A stretch of DNA of 33,188 nt, taken from Rhodospirillales bacterium (GTDB taxonomy: Bacteria; Pseudomonadota; Alphaproteobacteria; Rhodospirillales; Shumkoniaceae). Location: NCBI GenBank assembly GCA_028281785.1, contig JANQJG010000048.1, positions 1 to 33,188 of the forward strand, given 5' to 3'. Positions within the stretch are counted from its first letter, which is position 1, and every line of letters begins with the position of its first letter. Shown here piece after piece: positions 8,785-16,796 of this stretch. The notes under the pieces are model-generated. The model ran no database searches. It was not told the origin of the DNA and saw nothing but the letters and a program-made list of their open reading frames with translations. A program made the translations under genes and the position numbers.

Positions 8785-9988
8785 GCAGCATCTCCCCTTT
8801 CCATACGAATACATCCCGCGCCGCCTGCAGAAGGGCGCGCTCCCCCGCGCCCTGGCCGAACACCAGGGACTGGACACGACGATTCAGGTCTCCGAGGCGG
8901 GGTTCCCGTCCGCGCGCCGCGGCGATCCGATCCAGGCGTACCGCGACGTCCGACTCCTCGAGGCCGCGCGGAAGCTGCAATCGGTGCGCCACCTCCGCCA
9001 AGGTGACCCGAACGTACCGGCCGAGGATCTCCTTCCCATGCCCGCCATGGAGCAGGAGGCTGGCGGCGTTGTCGATGAGGATCGCCTTGCCCGCGCCCAG
9101 GGCGCGTTCGCTCGCGGCCGGCGCGCCGAAACGCGAGGTCGCGGACCACATGAGCACGGCCAGAGCCAAGGCCGCGTGAAGGGTGGCGACCACGAACGGA
9201 AACTCGAAGAAGACGCGCCACAGACTGGGCGGCCGCGACAGCCCGTGGCTGGACTCGTCGACAACCACAGCGCCGCCCGACGGCCGCAGGGTCTCGATCA
9301 TAGACATCGCGAGGGCCGCGTTCCGGCCTTTCCCGAGGCCGTGGTTGGCGATCAGGTCCGGATCCGCCAGGATCCATACGCGACCTCGCTGCCTGGTCAG
9401 TTCCGCCACGAGCATCCCTTCCTCGGCGGCGACGATGGGACGGAGCAGGGGCGAGCGAATAAGCTGTGGCCGGCTTAGGGTCGGCGTTGCCCGGAACCGG
9501 CCGGGCCGCCATGACACCTCCCCGGTGGGCCGAACCAGCTCGGCATGGACGACCGCCTTCAGGACGGTCGCCACCTCCGAAGCGGGAAGCAGGTCGACCG
9601 ACCCCATCCATTGCGGGTTGAGCGGGTGCGGCTGACCCTGCCATTTGGGGAGGACAAGCAGCAACTGGGGGACCCACAGCATCTCCACCAGCTCCTCCCG
9701 CCCCATCATCTCGCGGTTCGGTTCAGCGACCACGAGAAGCGCCGATTCTCCGGCCTTCTCGCCAGAGCGGGCGCGGCTGACCACGACCGGAATGTCCAGC
9801 GCCCGCAATGTCTGAACGAACGCGCGGTGCCCCAGCGCCGAATAGGAATAGCTGTTGGCGCCGGGGCTGCGGAGCCCGCCGAGACTCTCGCCGAAAAGGA
9901 TCAGGGCCAAGGCCCCGCCGAACGCCAGGAATCCAATTCCGATGAGCCAGAGGACGGTACGCGACGAGAAGGCGCCTCCGCTCGTCAT
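8753..9988 (-). CDS. DUF4350 domain membrane protein
   Basis: The 411-residue product has an N-terminal membrane helix ([20 protein letters not shown]), then a soluble domain starting [20 protein letters not shown], the typical opening of DUF4350, with LLVVAEPN and later [16 protein letters not shown] resembling a Rossmann-like or glutamine-amidotransferase-like fold. A second helix near residue 270 ([20 protein letters not shown]) is followed by a cytoplasmic tail of about 130 residues. The start at 9988 is preferred over 10039 because GGAGGAGG lies directly upstream and because it gives an ATGA overlap with the preceding gene. DUF4350 genes are routinely found beside moxR and DUF58 genes; no biochemical function is established to my knowledge. 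Confidence 0.86.
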   Translation of the reverse strand: MTSGGAFSSRTVLWLIGIGFLAFGGALALILFGESLGGLRSPGANSYSYSALGHRAFVQTLRALDIPVVVSRARSGEKAGESALLVVAEPNREMMGREELVEMLWVPQLLLVLPKWQGQPHPLNPQWMGSVDLLPASEVATVLKAVVHAELVRPTGEVSWRPGRFRATPTLSRPQLIRSPLLRPIVAAEEGMLVAELTRQRGRVWILADPDLIANHGLGKGRNAALAMSMIETLRPSGGAVVVDESSHGLSRPPSLWRVFFEFPFVVATLHAALALAVLMWSATSRFGAPAASERALGAGKAILIDNAASLLLHGGHGKEILGRYVRVTLAEVAHRLQLPRGLEESDVAVRLDRIAAARGREPRLGDLNRRVQSLVFGQGAGERALLQAARDVFVWKGEMLHGPGGDTNPR

Positions 9989-10824
9989 CGCGCGCCTCCT
10001 CCCGGGCCGTCCGCCAAGGTCGCGTAGCATTGCTGACACTTGGCGTAGACGCGGGCATCCAAACGGCGGCCGCCGAAGCGCGAGAGCTCGACCGTGGAGA
10101 CGAGCACCCCGAACGCGGATCGCCTTTCGCCCGCCAAGCCCAGCCGTTCGACAAGCTCACGGCTGGTCAGGGACGCCCCGAGCTCCACATCCAACGCCTC
10201 GCGCAGGCGTTCGAGCGCCCCCAGGAGCAGGAGATGAACCGCCTCCGCATACTCGCCGGCGGCGGCCAGGCGTTCGGATTCCGAGACGAAATCCACAGTC
10301 CCGGCTGTCCAACCCGCCGCGTCCGTTCCATTTTCGCCGACACCGCCTTCCCGCAACCGGTTCGCCCCCCAGCGCGCCGAGGAAAACTCACCCGCAGCCA
10401 GATAGAGCAGCAGGGCCGCGGACACGAAGATCGCCATCCACAGCAACAGGCGGAGGATCGCCCCGACCTCGGCGGGCAGGGAAATCCGCCATTGCGGCCT
10501 GTTGTCCGAGGGGCAGACTGGGCCGCGAGGGAGAACCTCCTTGCCATCGCCGGAGCGCGCATCCGATCCCGGAGCGTCATTTCGAAAGCCGGGAAGATCT
10601 CTTTGGTAATTGGCCTTGCAGATGATTTCACGGGCCTCGCGAACGGCGTCTTCCTCCCAGGCCGGGTCTTGGGCGGCCACGGAGGAGGCCGTAAGAACAG
10701 CGCCCAGTAGAGCGAACACGAGCCAACCGACATCACGGAGCCTGCGATCAGGCCCGGCAGGCCGCCACGGCCCTCTCCCCGCCGCGCCATGCGCGTCGTC
10801 GGTGGCGTCTGCCGGCTCGCTCAT
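9985..10824 (-). CDS. DUF4129-like membrane protein, first gene of the MoxR operon
   Basis: The 279-residue product has a first hydrophobic stretch that may be a signal anchor (WLVFALLGAVLTASSVAAQ), a roughly 70-residue extracytoplasmic segment with two cysteines, a second membrane helix (GAILRLLLWMAIFVSAALLL), and a cytoplasmic C-terminal domain containing ERLAAAGEYAEAVHLLLLGA, which matches the DUF4129 pattern. The ATG at 10824 has GGGAGG upstream, so the open frame back to 10956 is not needed. It is the promoter-proximal gene of the six-gene operon and overlaps the DUF4350 gene by four bases. The DUF4129 label is moderately secure; the coding call is secure. Confidence 0.82.
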   Translation of the reverse strand: MSEPADATDDAHGAAGRGPWRPAGPDRRLRDVGWLVFALLGAVLTASSVAAQDPAWEEDAVREAREIICKANYQRDLPGFRNDAPGSDARSGDGKEVLPRGPVCPSDNRPQWRISLPAEVGAILRLLLWMAIFVSAALLLYLAAGEFSSARWGANRLREGGVGENGTDAAGWTAGTVDFVSESERLAAAGEYAEAVHLLLLGALERLREALDVELGASLTSRELVERLGLAGERRSAFGVLVSTVELSRFGGRRLDARVYAKCQQCYATLADGPGGGAR

Positions 10825-11017
10825 GCATCCTCCCAGAACGAACTCCGAGGCCCGGATGGTCCCGATCGGGTCGCTTGTGTTCTGTGCGGCTGCCGGGTCG
10901 GGCAGACCCTCTTCCGCCCGAACCCAACCTATTGGACAGGGCCGCGATTGTATCATACGACATCATCTAATGCGCATGGCGAAACGCATGCGTTCCGGAT
11001 GCCCTTGGGAACGGCGT

Positions 11018-11054
11018 CGTTTCCACAGAATCGGTGGATAAGTCTGTGGAAACG
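11018..11054. repeat. Perfect 12-bp inverted repeat with DnaA-box-like spacer
   Basis: CGTTTCCACAGA at 11018-11029 is exactly complementary to TCTGTGGAAACG at 11043-11054. The 13-base spacer contains GGTGGATAAG, whose reverse complement carries TTATCCACC, one change from the DnaA box consensus TTATCCACA. Each arm contains a weaker box-like GTTTCCACA. Further partial matches lie at 11148-11156 (TTTTCCACC) and 11217-11225 (TGTGGATTG). It could be a protein-binding site or a hairpin. Confidence 0.6.
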
Positions 11055-11140
11055 CTCCGGGAGAAATCACCAAAGGCCTATGGCGGAAAGACCTTTATCG
11101 GATGCTCAAGAATCGGGCATGGACAACCCTTTGATATAAG

Positions 11141-11167
11141 AGCGGTATTTTCCACCCGCTTTTTTTG
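11141..11167 (+). terminator. Weak terminator-like hairpin with T7 tract
   Basis: AGCGG (11141-11145) pairs with CCGCT (11156-11160) across a 10-base loop and is followed directly by a run of Ts. The stem is only 5 bp and there is no recognised rightward gene upstream, so it may instead be an incidental AT-rich element. Confidence 0.25.
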
Positions 11168-11373
11168 AGGTGAGGCCTAGACAAACATATGAGGTTGTCG
11201 CCTTTGTCCGGCCGCTTGTGGATTGTATTGCGATCTAGTCGCGATTTAACGTACAAAATCAGGCTTCTGCAGTAAAAAGCCTTCCGCTGGCCGGGGGTTT
11301 TCGGCGGGCAGCACGGCCAACCCCACCCCCAAGCCCGCTCTCACGTCGCGCTCGCGCGACGGCTTTCGCGTAG

Positions 11374-11592
11374 CTAGTGCTTCAGGTCTTCTCGGACCAC
11401 ATACTCGTCGGCCAGCGCCCGCCAGTCCCATAGGGACCATTCGTACTTGAACCGCTCGATGGCCCGGACCACGGCCTGCGACTCATCGGAGCAGTCGGCG
11501 ACACGGACCGATGTCAAGCGCGAGCGATACGGATGGCCATAGCTGTTCAAGAGATGCCGGTAGAATTCCACCTGATAGGATTTGGTCATCAT
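11374..11592 (-). CDS. Small conserved-looking hypothetical protein
   Basis: I do not recognise a named family. The 72-residue product (MMTKSYQVEFYRHLLNSYGH...) has a structured composition with evenly spaced aromatic residues, one cysteine and the segment AVVRAIERFKYEWSLWDWRA, and is unlike the arginine/proline-rich shadow frames around it. The ATG at 11592 follows GGGGAGGATCGAGCA, a strong ribosome site; the longer frame to 11628 has none. It has no signal peptide or membrane helix, so it is probably cytoplasmic. It stands alone, leftward, between the MoxR operon and the photolyase. Real coding is likely; function is unknown. Confidence 0.65.
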   Translation of the reverse strand: MMTKSYQVEFYRHLLNSYGHPYRSRLTSVRVADCSDESQAVVRAIERFKYEWSLWDWRALADEYVVREDLKH

Positions 11593-12077
11593 TGCTCGAT
11601 CCTCCCCAATATCCATTTGCCGACTCATGCGGAAAGTGGAAATTGGCTCTTCGGCCTCAAGTTTTAGTATCTTTCTAAACTTGCGAGGATAAATAAAGCG
11701 ATAGCCGAAAAACTATCAAATTCTCTTATCGGCTGCAACCGATGTCCGGGCCAACGACGTTCACGATTAGGAGAAGGCACGGCCGGTGTCGATCGACACC
11801 CATGAATACATGTGTTCTTGCGATGACCGGCGGACAAGGGGCAACACGATGAAAACCGACGATTCGACAAAATTTGTCACACCGCCGGATGGCTGAATGC
11901 CGGAGGGCCCATTCGGTGCGTGGATCTTCGCTTCAAAGCCTTCACCACGGTCGGTGGAGCTGGGGAGGCGCGACGGGCCGGGCAACGGACGCCCTTGCCG
12001 CAAAAGGCTGCCGATGTGAGCCGAACCGGGCGGACAAGCCGTATAAGATTGGTCAGGAGTCGAGCTAGGGGCGATAC
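11593..12077. other. Non-coding region between small protein and photolyase
   Basis: About 485 bases with no supported gene; the open frames here (11664-11870, 11767-12003 leftward and 11874-12068 rightward) lack ribosome sites and protein-like composition. It should contain the divergent promoters of the small protein and the photolyase. It holds a hairpin CAAGTTTTAG / CTAAACTTG (11658-11667 with 11675-11683, one bulged T), 66 bases before the small gene's start, and the palindrome GACAAAATTTGTC at 11866-11878. Confidence 0.45.
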
Positions 12078-13460
12078 ATGATTGAACCTACCCGCATCCA
12101 AAGGCTGAATGACAGGGCCGAGCGCGGCGGAGACTTTGTGCTCTATTGGATGCAGCAGTCGCAGAGGGCGAGCTTCAATCCGGCGCTCGAATATGCGGTG
12201 CGCGAAGCCAATGGCCGCGACCTGCCCGTCGCCGTCGTTTTCGGCGTGATGGATGACTATCCGGAAGCGAATGCCCGCCATTATGCCTTCATGCTGCAAG
12301 GACTTCAGGATGTCGGGCGCAGGCTCGCCAATCGGCGGATCGCTTTCGCGGTTCGCCATGGCGCCCCCGAGAAAATCGCGCTGGATCTGGCCCGCGACGC
12401 GGCGCTCCTCGTCTGCGATCGCGGCTATCTGCGCCACCAAAGGAAATGGCGCGAGAATGTCGCCGGCAGCGCTCCGTGCCCCGTCGTTCAAATCGAGGGT
12501 GATGTGGTCGTGCCCGTCGATGTGGCGTCGGACAAGAGCGAGTTCGCGGCCCGCACCCTGCGCCCCAAGATTCTGCGCCACCGCGACGATTATCTGAGAT
12601 CGCTCGACGACAGCGAGGTCACGAGGGACGGCCTTGGCCTCATGCTAGGGAGCGATGTCGACCTTTCCGATATCAGCCGCCTTCTCGCGCGCCTCGACAT
12701 CGACCATACCGTGGGGCCGGTGAAGCGGTTCACGGGCGGCACGGGAGAAGCCCGCCGGCGGCTCGCCGAGTTTCTTCGCAACCGCTTGCCGGGATATGGC
12801 GACGGTCGCAACGAACCCGGCGACTGGCAGTGCTCGTTCATGAGCGCCTACCTGCATTTCGGCCAGATCTCGCCGGTGGAGCTGGCCCGCAGGGTCCAGG
12901 AGACCCAGGGCGGGTCGCGGAACGACCGCGGCACCTACCTTGAGGAGCTGATCGTCCGCCGCGAACTGGCGATCAACTTCGTGCACTTCGCGCCCAGCTA
13001 CGATTCCTATGACGCGTTGCCGGAGTGGGCGCGAAGAACCCTCTCGGATCACGCGCGCGACCGCCGCGCGCGCATCTATGGCCGCGAGGATCTGGAGGCG
13101 GCGGAGACCCACGACCCCAATTGGAACGCGGCCATGCGGGAGATGGTCCATACCGGCTTCATGCATAACTACATGCGCATGTATTGGGCGAAGAAGATCC
13201 TGGAATGGAGCGCGACGCCCGAACAGGCTTTCGCCACCGCGCTCGCGCTCAACAACAAATATTTCCTCGACGGCCGCGATCCCAATTCCTACGCGAATGT
13301 CGCCTGGTGTTTCGGGCTTCACGACCGGGCTTGGACGGAACGTCCGGTCTTCGGCAAGATCCGCTACATGAACGACAAGGGCCTTCTGCGCAAGTTCGAC
13401 ATGGACCGCTATATCGAGGCCGTCGACCGGCTGGTCGCCGCCGAAAAGGATCCCGATTGA
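12078..13460 (+). CDS. phrB: Class II CPD photolyase (deoxyribodipyrimidine photo-lyase)
   Basis: Light-driven repair flavoenzyme that splits cyclobutane pyrimidine dimers. The 460-residue length fits class II enzymes. The N-terminal photolyase domain begins GDFVLYWMQQSQRASFNPAL and includes YPEANARHYAFMLQGL. The C-terminal FAD domain carries the class II signatures YLEELIVRRELAINF, GFMHNYMRMYWAKKILEW, YFLDGRDPNSYANVAWCFG and ERPVFGKIRYM. Tryptophans W370 and W377 lie in the region used for electron transfer in this class. The start has AGGGGCGAT upstream. The gene appears to be monocistronic, with no accompanying DNA-repair gene. Class II photolyases are patchily distributed in bacteria. Confidence in function is high; the symbol is used loosely for the photolyase activity. 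Confidence 0.95.
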   Translation: MIEPTRIQRLNDRAERGGDFVLYWMQQSQRASFNPALEYAVREANGRDLPVAVVFGVMDDYPEANARHYAFMLQGLQDVGRRLANRRIAFAVRHGAPEKIALDLARDAALLVCDRGYLRHQRKWRENVAGSAPCPVVQIEGDVVVPVDVASDKSEFAARTLRPKILRHRDDYLRSLDDSEVTRDGLGLMLGSDVDLSDISRLLARLDIDHTVGPVKRFTGGTGEARRRLAEFLRNRLPGYGDGRNEPGDWQCSFMSAYLHFGQISPVELARRVQETQGGSRNDRGTYLEELIVRRELAINFVHFAPSYDSYDALPEWARRTLSDHARDRRARIYGREDLEAAETHDPNWNAAMREMVHTGFMHNYMRMYWAKKILEWSATPEQAFATALALNNKYFLDGRDPNSYANVAWCFGLHDRAWTERPVFGKIRYMNDKGLLRKFDMDRYIEAVDRLVAAEKDPD

Positions 13461-13512
13461 ATGGCCGGGTGGGCGCCCGAGAATGTCCAGGCTCTAACCA
13501 GCAAAAACCCTG

Positions 13513-13542
13513 TTGTCAAAATTGGATCGTTGCCTGTAGGAT
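13513..13542 (+). promoter_or_regulatory. Possible sigma-70-like promoter of the first TRAP operon
   Basis: TTGTCA (13513-13518, five of six with TTGACA) is followed after 18 bases by TAGGAT (13537-13542, four of six with TATAAT). It lies about 240 bases before the dctP start, leaving a long leader. It was found by eye only. Confidence 0.3.
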
Positions 13543-13683
13543 TTGTTTTTGTGGGTGCATGCAAAAGACACTCACTCAACAGGGCAAGGCTTAATCAAAA
13601 AACCTCATGGATTGCCTCGTTCAATACTACAAAAATCGACGGGCGATATCCTCTGACTCCTCAAGACTGCAAGTATTGCACTT

Positions 13684-13747
13684 GGTAACGGTGAGATTCG
13701 CGTCGGAAGATTTCTTTCATCAACTGACTGAAGCTTCCGGCGTTACC
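13684..13747 (+). promoter_or_regulatory. Nested inverted repeats in the dctP leader
   Basis: The outer arms GGTAACG (13684-13690) and CGTTACC (13741-13747) enclose inner arms CGGAAG (13704-13709) and CTTCCG (13734-13739). The arms could stack into one long imperfect stem with an asymmetric bulge, ending 32 bases before the dctP ATG. It may be an mRNA leader structure or a paired operator. Confidence 0.4.
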
Positions 13748-13779
13748 ATCTCTTTCATCCGAAACAAGGGAGGACATCA

Positions 13780-14760
13780 ATGATGCTCCGGAAACTCTTC
13801 GTGCTCGGCGTTCTCGCGGTCGCCATGGCCATCGGCGCCTCGGCCCAAGCCCAGGAGAAACTCAAATGGGCGCATGTCTACGAGGCCAGTCAGCCCTATC
13901 ACAAATGGGCTCTTTGGGCGGCCGACGAGATCAAGAAGCGCTCCGACGGACGCTTCGAGGTCGAGGTCTTCCCGGCGTCCTCGCTGGGTAAGGAAGTCGA
14001 CATCAACGAGGGCCTCTCCCTCGGCACCGTCGACATCATCTACACCGGCTTCCAGTTCGCCGGCCGTTCCTATGCCCCGATGGGCATCAGCGGCTATCCA
14101 TACGTCTATGCGTCGGTTGACCACTGGAAGACGTTCATGTCCAGCGATCTGTTCCAGGATCTGGCCAAGGGTTATCTGGACGCCACCGGCCACAAGGCGA
14201 TCACCGCCACCTACTACGGCCAGCGCCATGTCACCTCGAAAAAGCCGGTCAGCCAGCCGGCTGATATGGAAGGCCTGAAAATCCGCGTGCCGAACGCCCC
14301 GGCCTATACCATTTTCCCCGAGGCCACCGGCGCCAACCCGACGCCAATCGCCTTCGCCGAGGTCTATCTGGCCCTGCAGCAGGGCGTGGTCGACGCGCAG
14401 GAGAACCCGCTGCCGACCATCCAGGCCAAGAAATTCTATGAGGTGCAGAAATACATCAACCTCACCGGCCACATCACCGACAGCCTGCTGACCATCCTGG
14501 GCGGCCCGCTGGTCGACCGCATCAGCGACGCTGACGAGAAGCTGATAACCGATGTGCTGGTCGAGGCCGCCGCCAACTGCACGGCCGAGGTCGAGCAGAA
14601 GGAGAAGGACCTGGTCGCCTGGTTCGAGGCCCAGGGCAACGTTGTCAACACGGACGTCGACGTGCCCGCCATGCAGGCCGCGACCGCCAAGTACTATAGC
14701 GCCAACAAGATGCCCTGGCCGCAGGACGTGTGGGACCGTCTGCAGGCCCTCAACAAGTAA
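13780..14760 (+). CDS. dctP: TRAP transporter solute-binding protein, DctP family
   Basis: Periplasmic binding protein that hands a substrate, usually a carboxylate, to the TRAP permease. The 326-residue product has a clear Sec signal peptide (MMLRKLFVLGVLAVAMAIGA, cleavage after SAQA at residue 24). DctP features are ADEIKKRSDGRFEVEVFPAS, the conserved arginine R169 in MEGLKIRVPNAP, which normally pairs with the substrate carboxylate, and ALQQGVVDAQENPLPTI (around N209). GGGAGG lies upstream of the ATG pair at 13780/13783. It is the first gene of dctP-dctQ-dctM-aldolase. The aldolase neighbour suggests a sugar-acid or keto-acid substrate, which is inference. Family confidence is very high; the symbol is generic for the family. 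Confidence 0.93.
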   Translation: MMLRKLFVLGVLAVAMAIGASAQAQEKLKWAHVYEASQPYHKWALWAADEIKKRSDGRFEVEVFPASSLGKEVDINEGLSLGTVDIIYTGFQFAGRSYAPMGISGYPYVYASVDHWKTFMSSDLFQDLAKGYLDATGHKAITATYYGQRHVTSKKPVSQPADMEGLKIRVPNAPAYTIFPEATGANPTPIAFAEVYLALQQGVVDAQENPLPTIQAKKFYEVQKYINLTGHITDSLLTILGGPLVDRISDADEKLITDVLVEAAANCTAEVEQKEKDLVAWFEAQGNVVNTDVDVPAMQAATAKYYSANKMPWPQDVWDRLQALNK

Positions 14761-14793
14761 GTCCGGTCAGTCGATAAAGAAGTGAGGAGGAAG

Positions 14794-15378
14794 ATGTCCG
14801 GACTTCCAGAACACGAGGACGGCAAGTCCTCGACCTTCGAGGTCGAGGAGGAATACATGACCATGCGCTTCTCGGAGCTCGGCCCCGAGGACAAGGTGGT
14901 CCTGGTCGTCTTCTGGCTTCTGGCGTTCAACATCTTCCTCCAGTTCTTCACCCGCTATGTTTTGAACGATGCCTTGGCCTGGACCGAGGAAATCGCCCGC
15001 TATCTCCTGATCATGACCGGCTTCATGGGCGCGATCATGGCGGTTCGCAAAAACACCCACATCATGGTGGAGTTCTTCTACCGCTACATCCCCGGAATCA
15101 CGGCGAAAGTCCTTTCGATTCTGATCGATATCTCGCGTATCGGCTTTTTTGCCATGTTGGCCTGGATCAGCTTCAGGGTCGCCGGCCGGACCCGTCAGAT
15201 GATGGTCTCCATCGATATGCCGAAAAGCGTGATCTATTACATCGTGAGCGCCTGCTTCGTATTCATGACGGTCCGCGCTATCCAGGTCGCGTTGCGCCAT
15301 TGGCGGCAGGGGGGGAGCGACATGGCGTTGCATTGCATTGAACGACAACGCCGTTTGGACGAGGAAGCGGCATCGTGA
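14794..15378 (+). CDS. dctQ: TRAP transporter small membrane subunit, DctQ family
   Basis: Small permease subunit with four predicted membrane helices (for example VVLVVFWLLAFNIFLQFFTR and IARYLLIMTGFMGAIMAV) and the DctQ-typical NDALAWTEEIARYL segment. Length is 194 residues from the ATG at 14794, which has AGGAGG three bases upstream, unusually close. An internal ATG at 14857 (MTMRFSELGPEDK) has GAGGAGG at better spacing and would remove a 21-residue acidic N-terminal tail, so it may be the true start. The gene sits 33 bases after dctP and overlaps the GTG start of dctM as GTGA. The C-terminal 20 residues are hydrophilic. Family call is secure. Confidence 0.9.
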   Translation: MSGLPEHEDGKSSTFEVEEEYMTMRFSELGPEDKVVLVVFWLLAFNIFLQFFTRYVLNDALAWTEEIARYLLIMTGFMGAIMAVRKNTHIMVEFFYRYIPGITAKVLSILIDISRIGFFAMLAWISFRVAGRTRQMMVSIDMPKSVIYYIVSACFVFMTVRAIQVALRHWRQGGSDMALHCIERQRRLDEEAAS

Positions 15379-16742
15379 AGGGACGCATCGCGCCGAAAAT
15401 CAACACGCTGCTGCTCATCATTGCATTCGCCTGCGCCATCGGGCTCGCGATCGAAGGACAGGACATGGCGTTCCTGTTCGTCGCCATTTTCATGATGCTG
15501 GTCATCGGGATGCCGGTTGCGCTCGCCTTGGCGGGGTCCTCGTTGATCTGGGTTCTGCTTTTTGGCGGCCGGCTGCCCGACCTGGTGGTGGCGCAGCGCA
15601 TGGTTAACGGCGTCGACAGTTTCCCGTTGCTGGCCGTGCCGTTCTTCATCCTGGCCGGATCGCTGATGAACGCGGTCGGCATCACCAACCGCATTTTCGC
15701 CTTCGCCACCGCCTGTGTCGGATGGATGCACGGCGGGCTGGGGCATGTGAATATCGGTGCCTCGGTGATCTTCGCCGGCATGTCGGGCGCGGCGGTGGCC
15801 GATGCGGGCGGGCTCGGCACGATCGAGATCAAGGCCATGCGCGACGCCGGCTATGACGCCGATTTCTCGGTCGGCGTGACCGCCGCGTCCTCGACCATCG
15901 GCCCGATCATTCCTCCCAGCCTCCCAATGGTCATCTATGGCGTGATGGCGTCCGCCTCCATCGGTCAGCTGTTCGCTGCCGGGTTCATCCCCGGCCTTCT
16001 GATGGCCGTGGCCCTGATGTTGATGGTCGGCTATTTCGCCCACAAGCGGAAATACCCGCGAGACGCGAGCTTTTCGTTGAGGGTTCTGGGACGTACCTTC
16101 CTGGGCGCCTTCCTGTCCTTGATGACGCCGGTGATCATCGTCGGCGGCATCCTGTTTGGCATCTTCACGCCGACCGAGGCGGCGACCGCGGCGGTCATCT
16201 GGGCCCTGTTCCTGGGCTTGGTGATTTATCGGACTCTCAATGTCGGCCGCTTGCTCAAGGTCTCGATGGAAACCATTGAGACCACGGCCATCATCCTGCT
16301 GATCGTGGCCGGCGCCTCGATCTTTGCCTGGATCCTCACCCAGAACAAGGTGACGGAGCAGGTCGCGGTGCTGATCACAAGTCTGACCGACAACAAATTC
16401 GCGGTGATTCTGCTGCTGAACGTCATCCTGTTCATCGTCGGCTTCTTCATGGAGACGGTGGCGGCCATTACCATCCTGGTGCCCGTGCTGTTGCCCGTTG
16501 CGGTGCAGTTCGGCATCGACCCGGTCCATTTCGGCGTGATCATGGTCCTCAATCTGATGATCGGGCTGCTGACGCCGCCCGTCGGCATGGTCCTCTACGT
16601 CCTGTCCCGGGTCTCCGGCGTCCCCTTCGAGCGATGTACCAAGGCGACGCTGCCGTTTCTGATTCCCCTGATCGCCGTTCTGCTTCTGGTCTCTTTCGTG
16701 CCCGCCTTTTCCCTGTGGCTGCCGACCCTGATCTACCGCTAG
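15375..16742 (+). CDS. dctM: TRAP transporter large permease subunit, DctM family
   Basis: Large transmembrane subunit that performs Na+-driven substrate translocation together with DctQ. The 455-residue product has about 12-13 hydrophobic segments, with family landmarks FFILAGSLMNAVGITNRIF, GMSGAAVADAGGLGTIEIKA, STIGPIIPPSLPMVIYGVMA and LNLMIGLLTPPVGMVLYV. It begins with GTG, overlapping the dctQ stop as GTGA, so translation is probably coupled. Gene order and sizes match a complete three-component TRAP system. The antisense strand carries a 718-codon open frame across this gene, which I regard as a codon-bias artefact. Confidence 0.94.
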   Translation: MKGRIAPKINTLLLIIAFACAIGLAIEGQDMAFLFVAIFMMLVIGMPVALALAGSSLIWVLLFGGRLPDLVVAQRMVNGVDSFPLLAVPFFILAGSLMNAVGITNRIFAFATACVGWMHGGLGHVNIGASVIFAGMSGAAVADAGGLGTIEIKAMRDAGYDADFSVGVTAASSTIGPIIPPSLPMVIYGVMASASIGQLFAAGFIPGLLMAVALMLMVGYFAHKRKYPRDASFSLRVLGRTFLGAFLSLMTPVIIVGGILFGIFTPTEAATAAVIWALFLGLVIYRTLNVGRLLKVSMETIETTAIILLIVAGASIFAWILTQNKVTEQVAVLITSLTDNKFAVILLLNVILFIVGFFMETVAAITILVPVLLPVAVQFGIDPVHFGVIMVLNLMIGLLTPPVGMVLYVLSRVSGVPFERCTKATLPFLIPLIAVLLLVSFVPAFSLWLPTLIYR

Positions 16743-16796
16743 GCCATCAAAAGCAACGTCGCCGGCGATGCCGGAGAACGCAAAAGGAAAACGTCC

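Larger units (their letters stand above)
10825..11373. other. Long non-coding region upstream of the MoxR operon
   Basis: About 550 bases without a convincing gene. The right-hand part holds the 3' flank of the small leftward gene, and the left part must contain the operon promoter, though I could not identify a clear -35/-10 pair. It also holds the 12-bp inverted repeat at 11018-11054, several sequences resembling DnaA boxes, and an 8-bp-stem palindrome CGTCGCGCTCGCGCGACG at 11344-11361 that could end transcription of the small gene. Short open frames (for example 11246-11440) have arginine/proline-rich random composition. Confidence 0.5.
13461..13779. promoter_or_regulatory. Leader region of the first TRAP operon
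   Basis: About 319 bases, noticeably less GC-rich than the genes either side, without a supported gene; the frame 13461-13688 lacks protein-like features. It should carry the promoter of the TRAP operon. It contains a possible -35/-10 pair and a nested inverted repeat listed separately, plus GCAAGTATTGC near 13671. Confidence 0.5.

Noticed and set aside
11018..11225. Chromosomal origin of replication
   Set aside because: Only one near-consensus DnaA box is present, no usual origin neighbours (dnaA, hemE, gidA/parAB) are seen, and the AT-rich segment is short. Kept only as a finding about box-like repeats.
11246..11440. 64-codon leftward open frame overlapping the small hypothetical gene
   Set aside because: No ribosome site and Arg/Gly/Pro-rich random composition; the overlapping 72-residue frame is better supported.
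13461..13688. 75-codon rightward open frame after the photolyase
   Set aside because: It begins directly at the photolyase stop, has no ribosome site of its own, and reads through a low-GC leader with non-protein-like composition.
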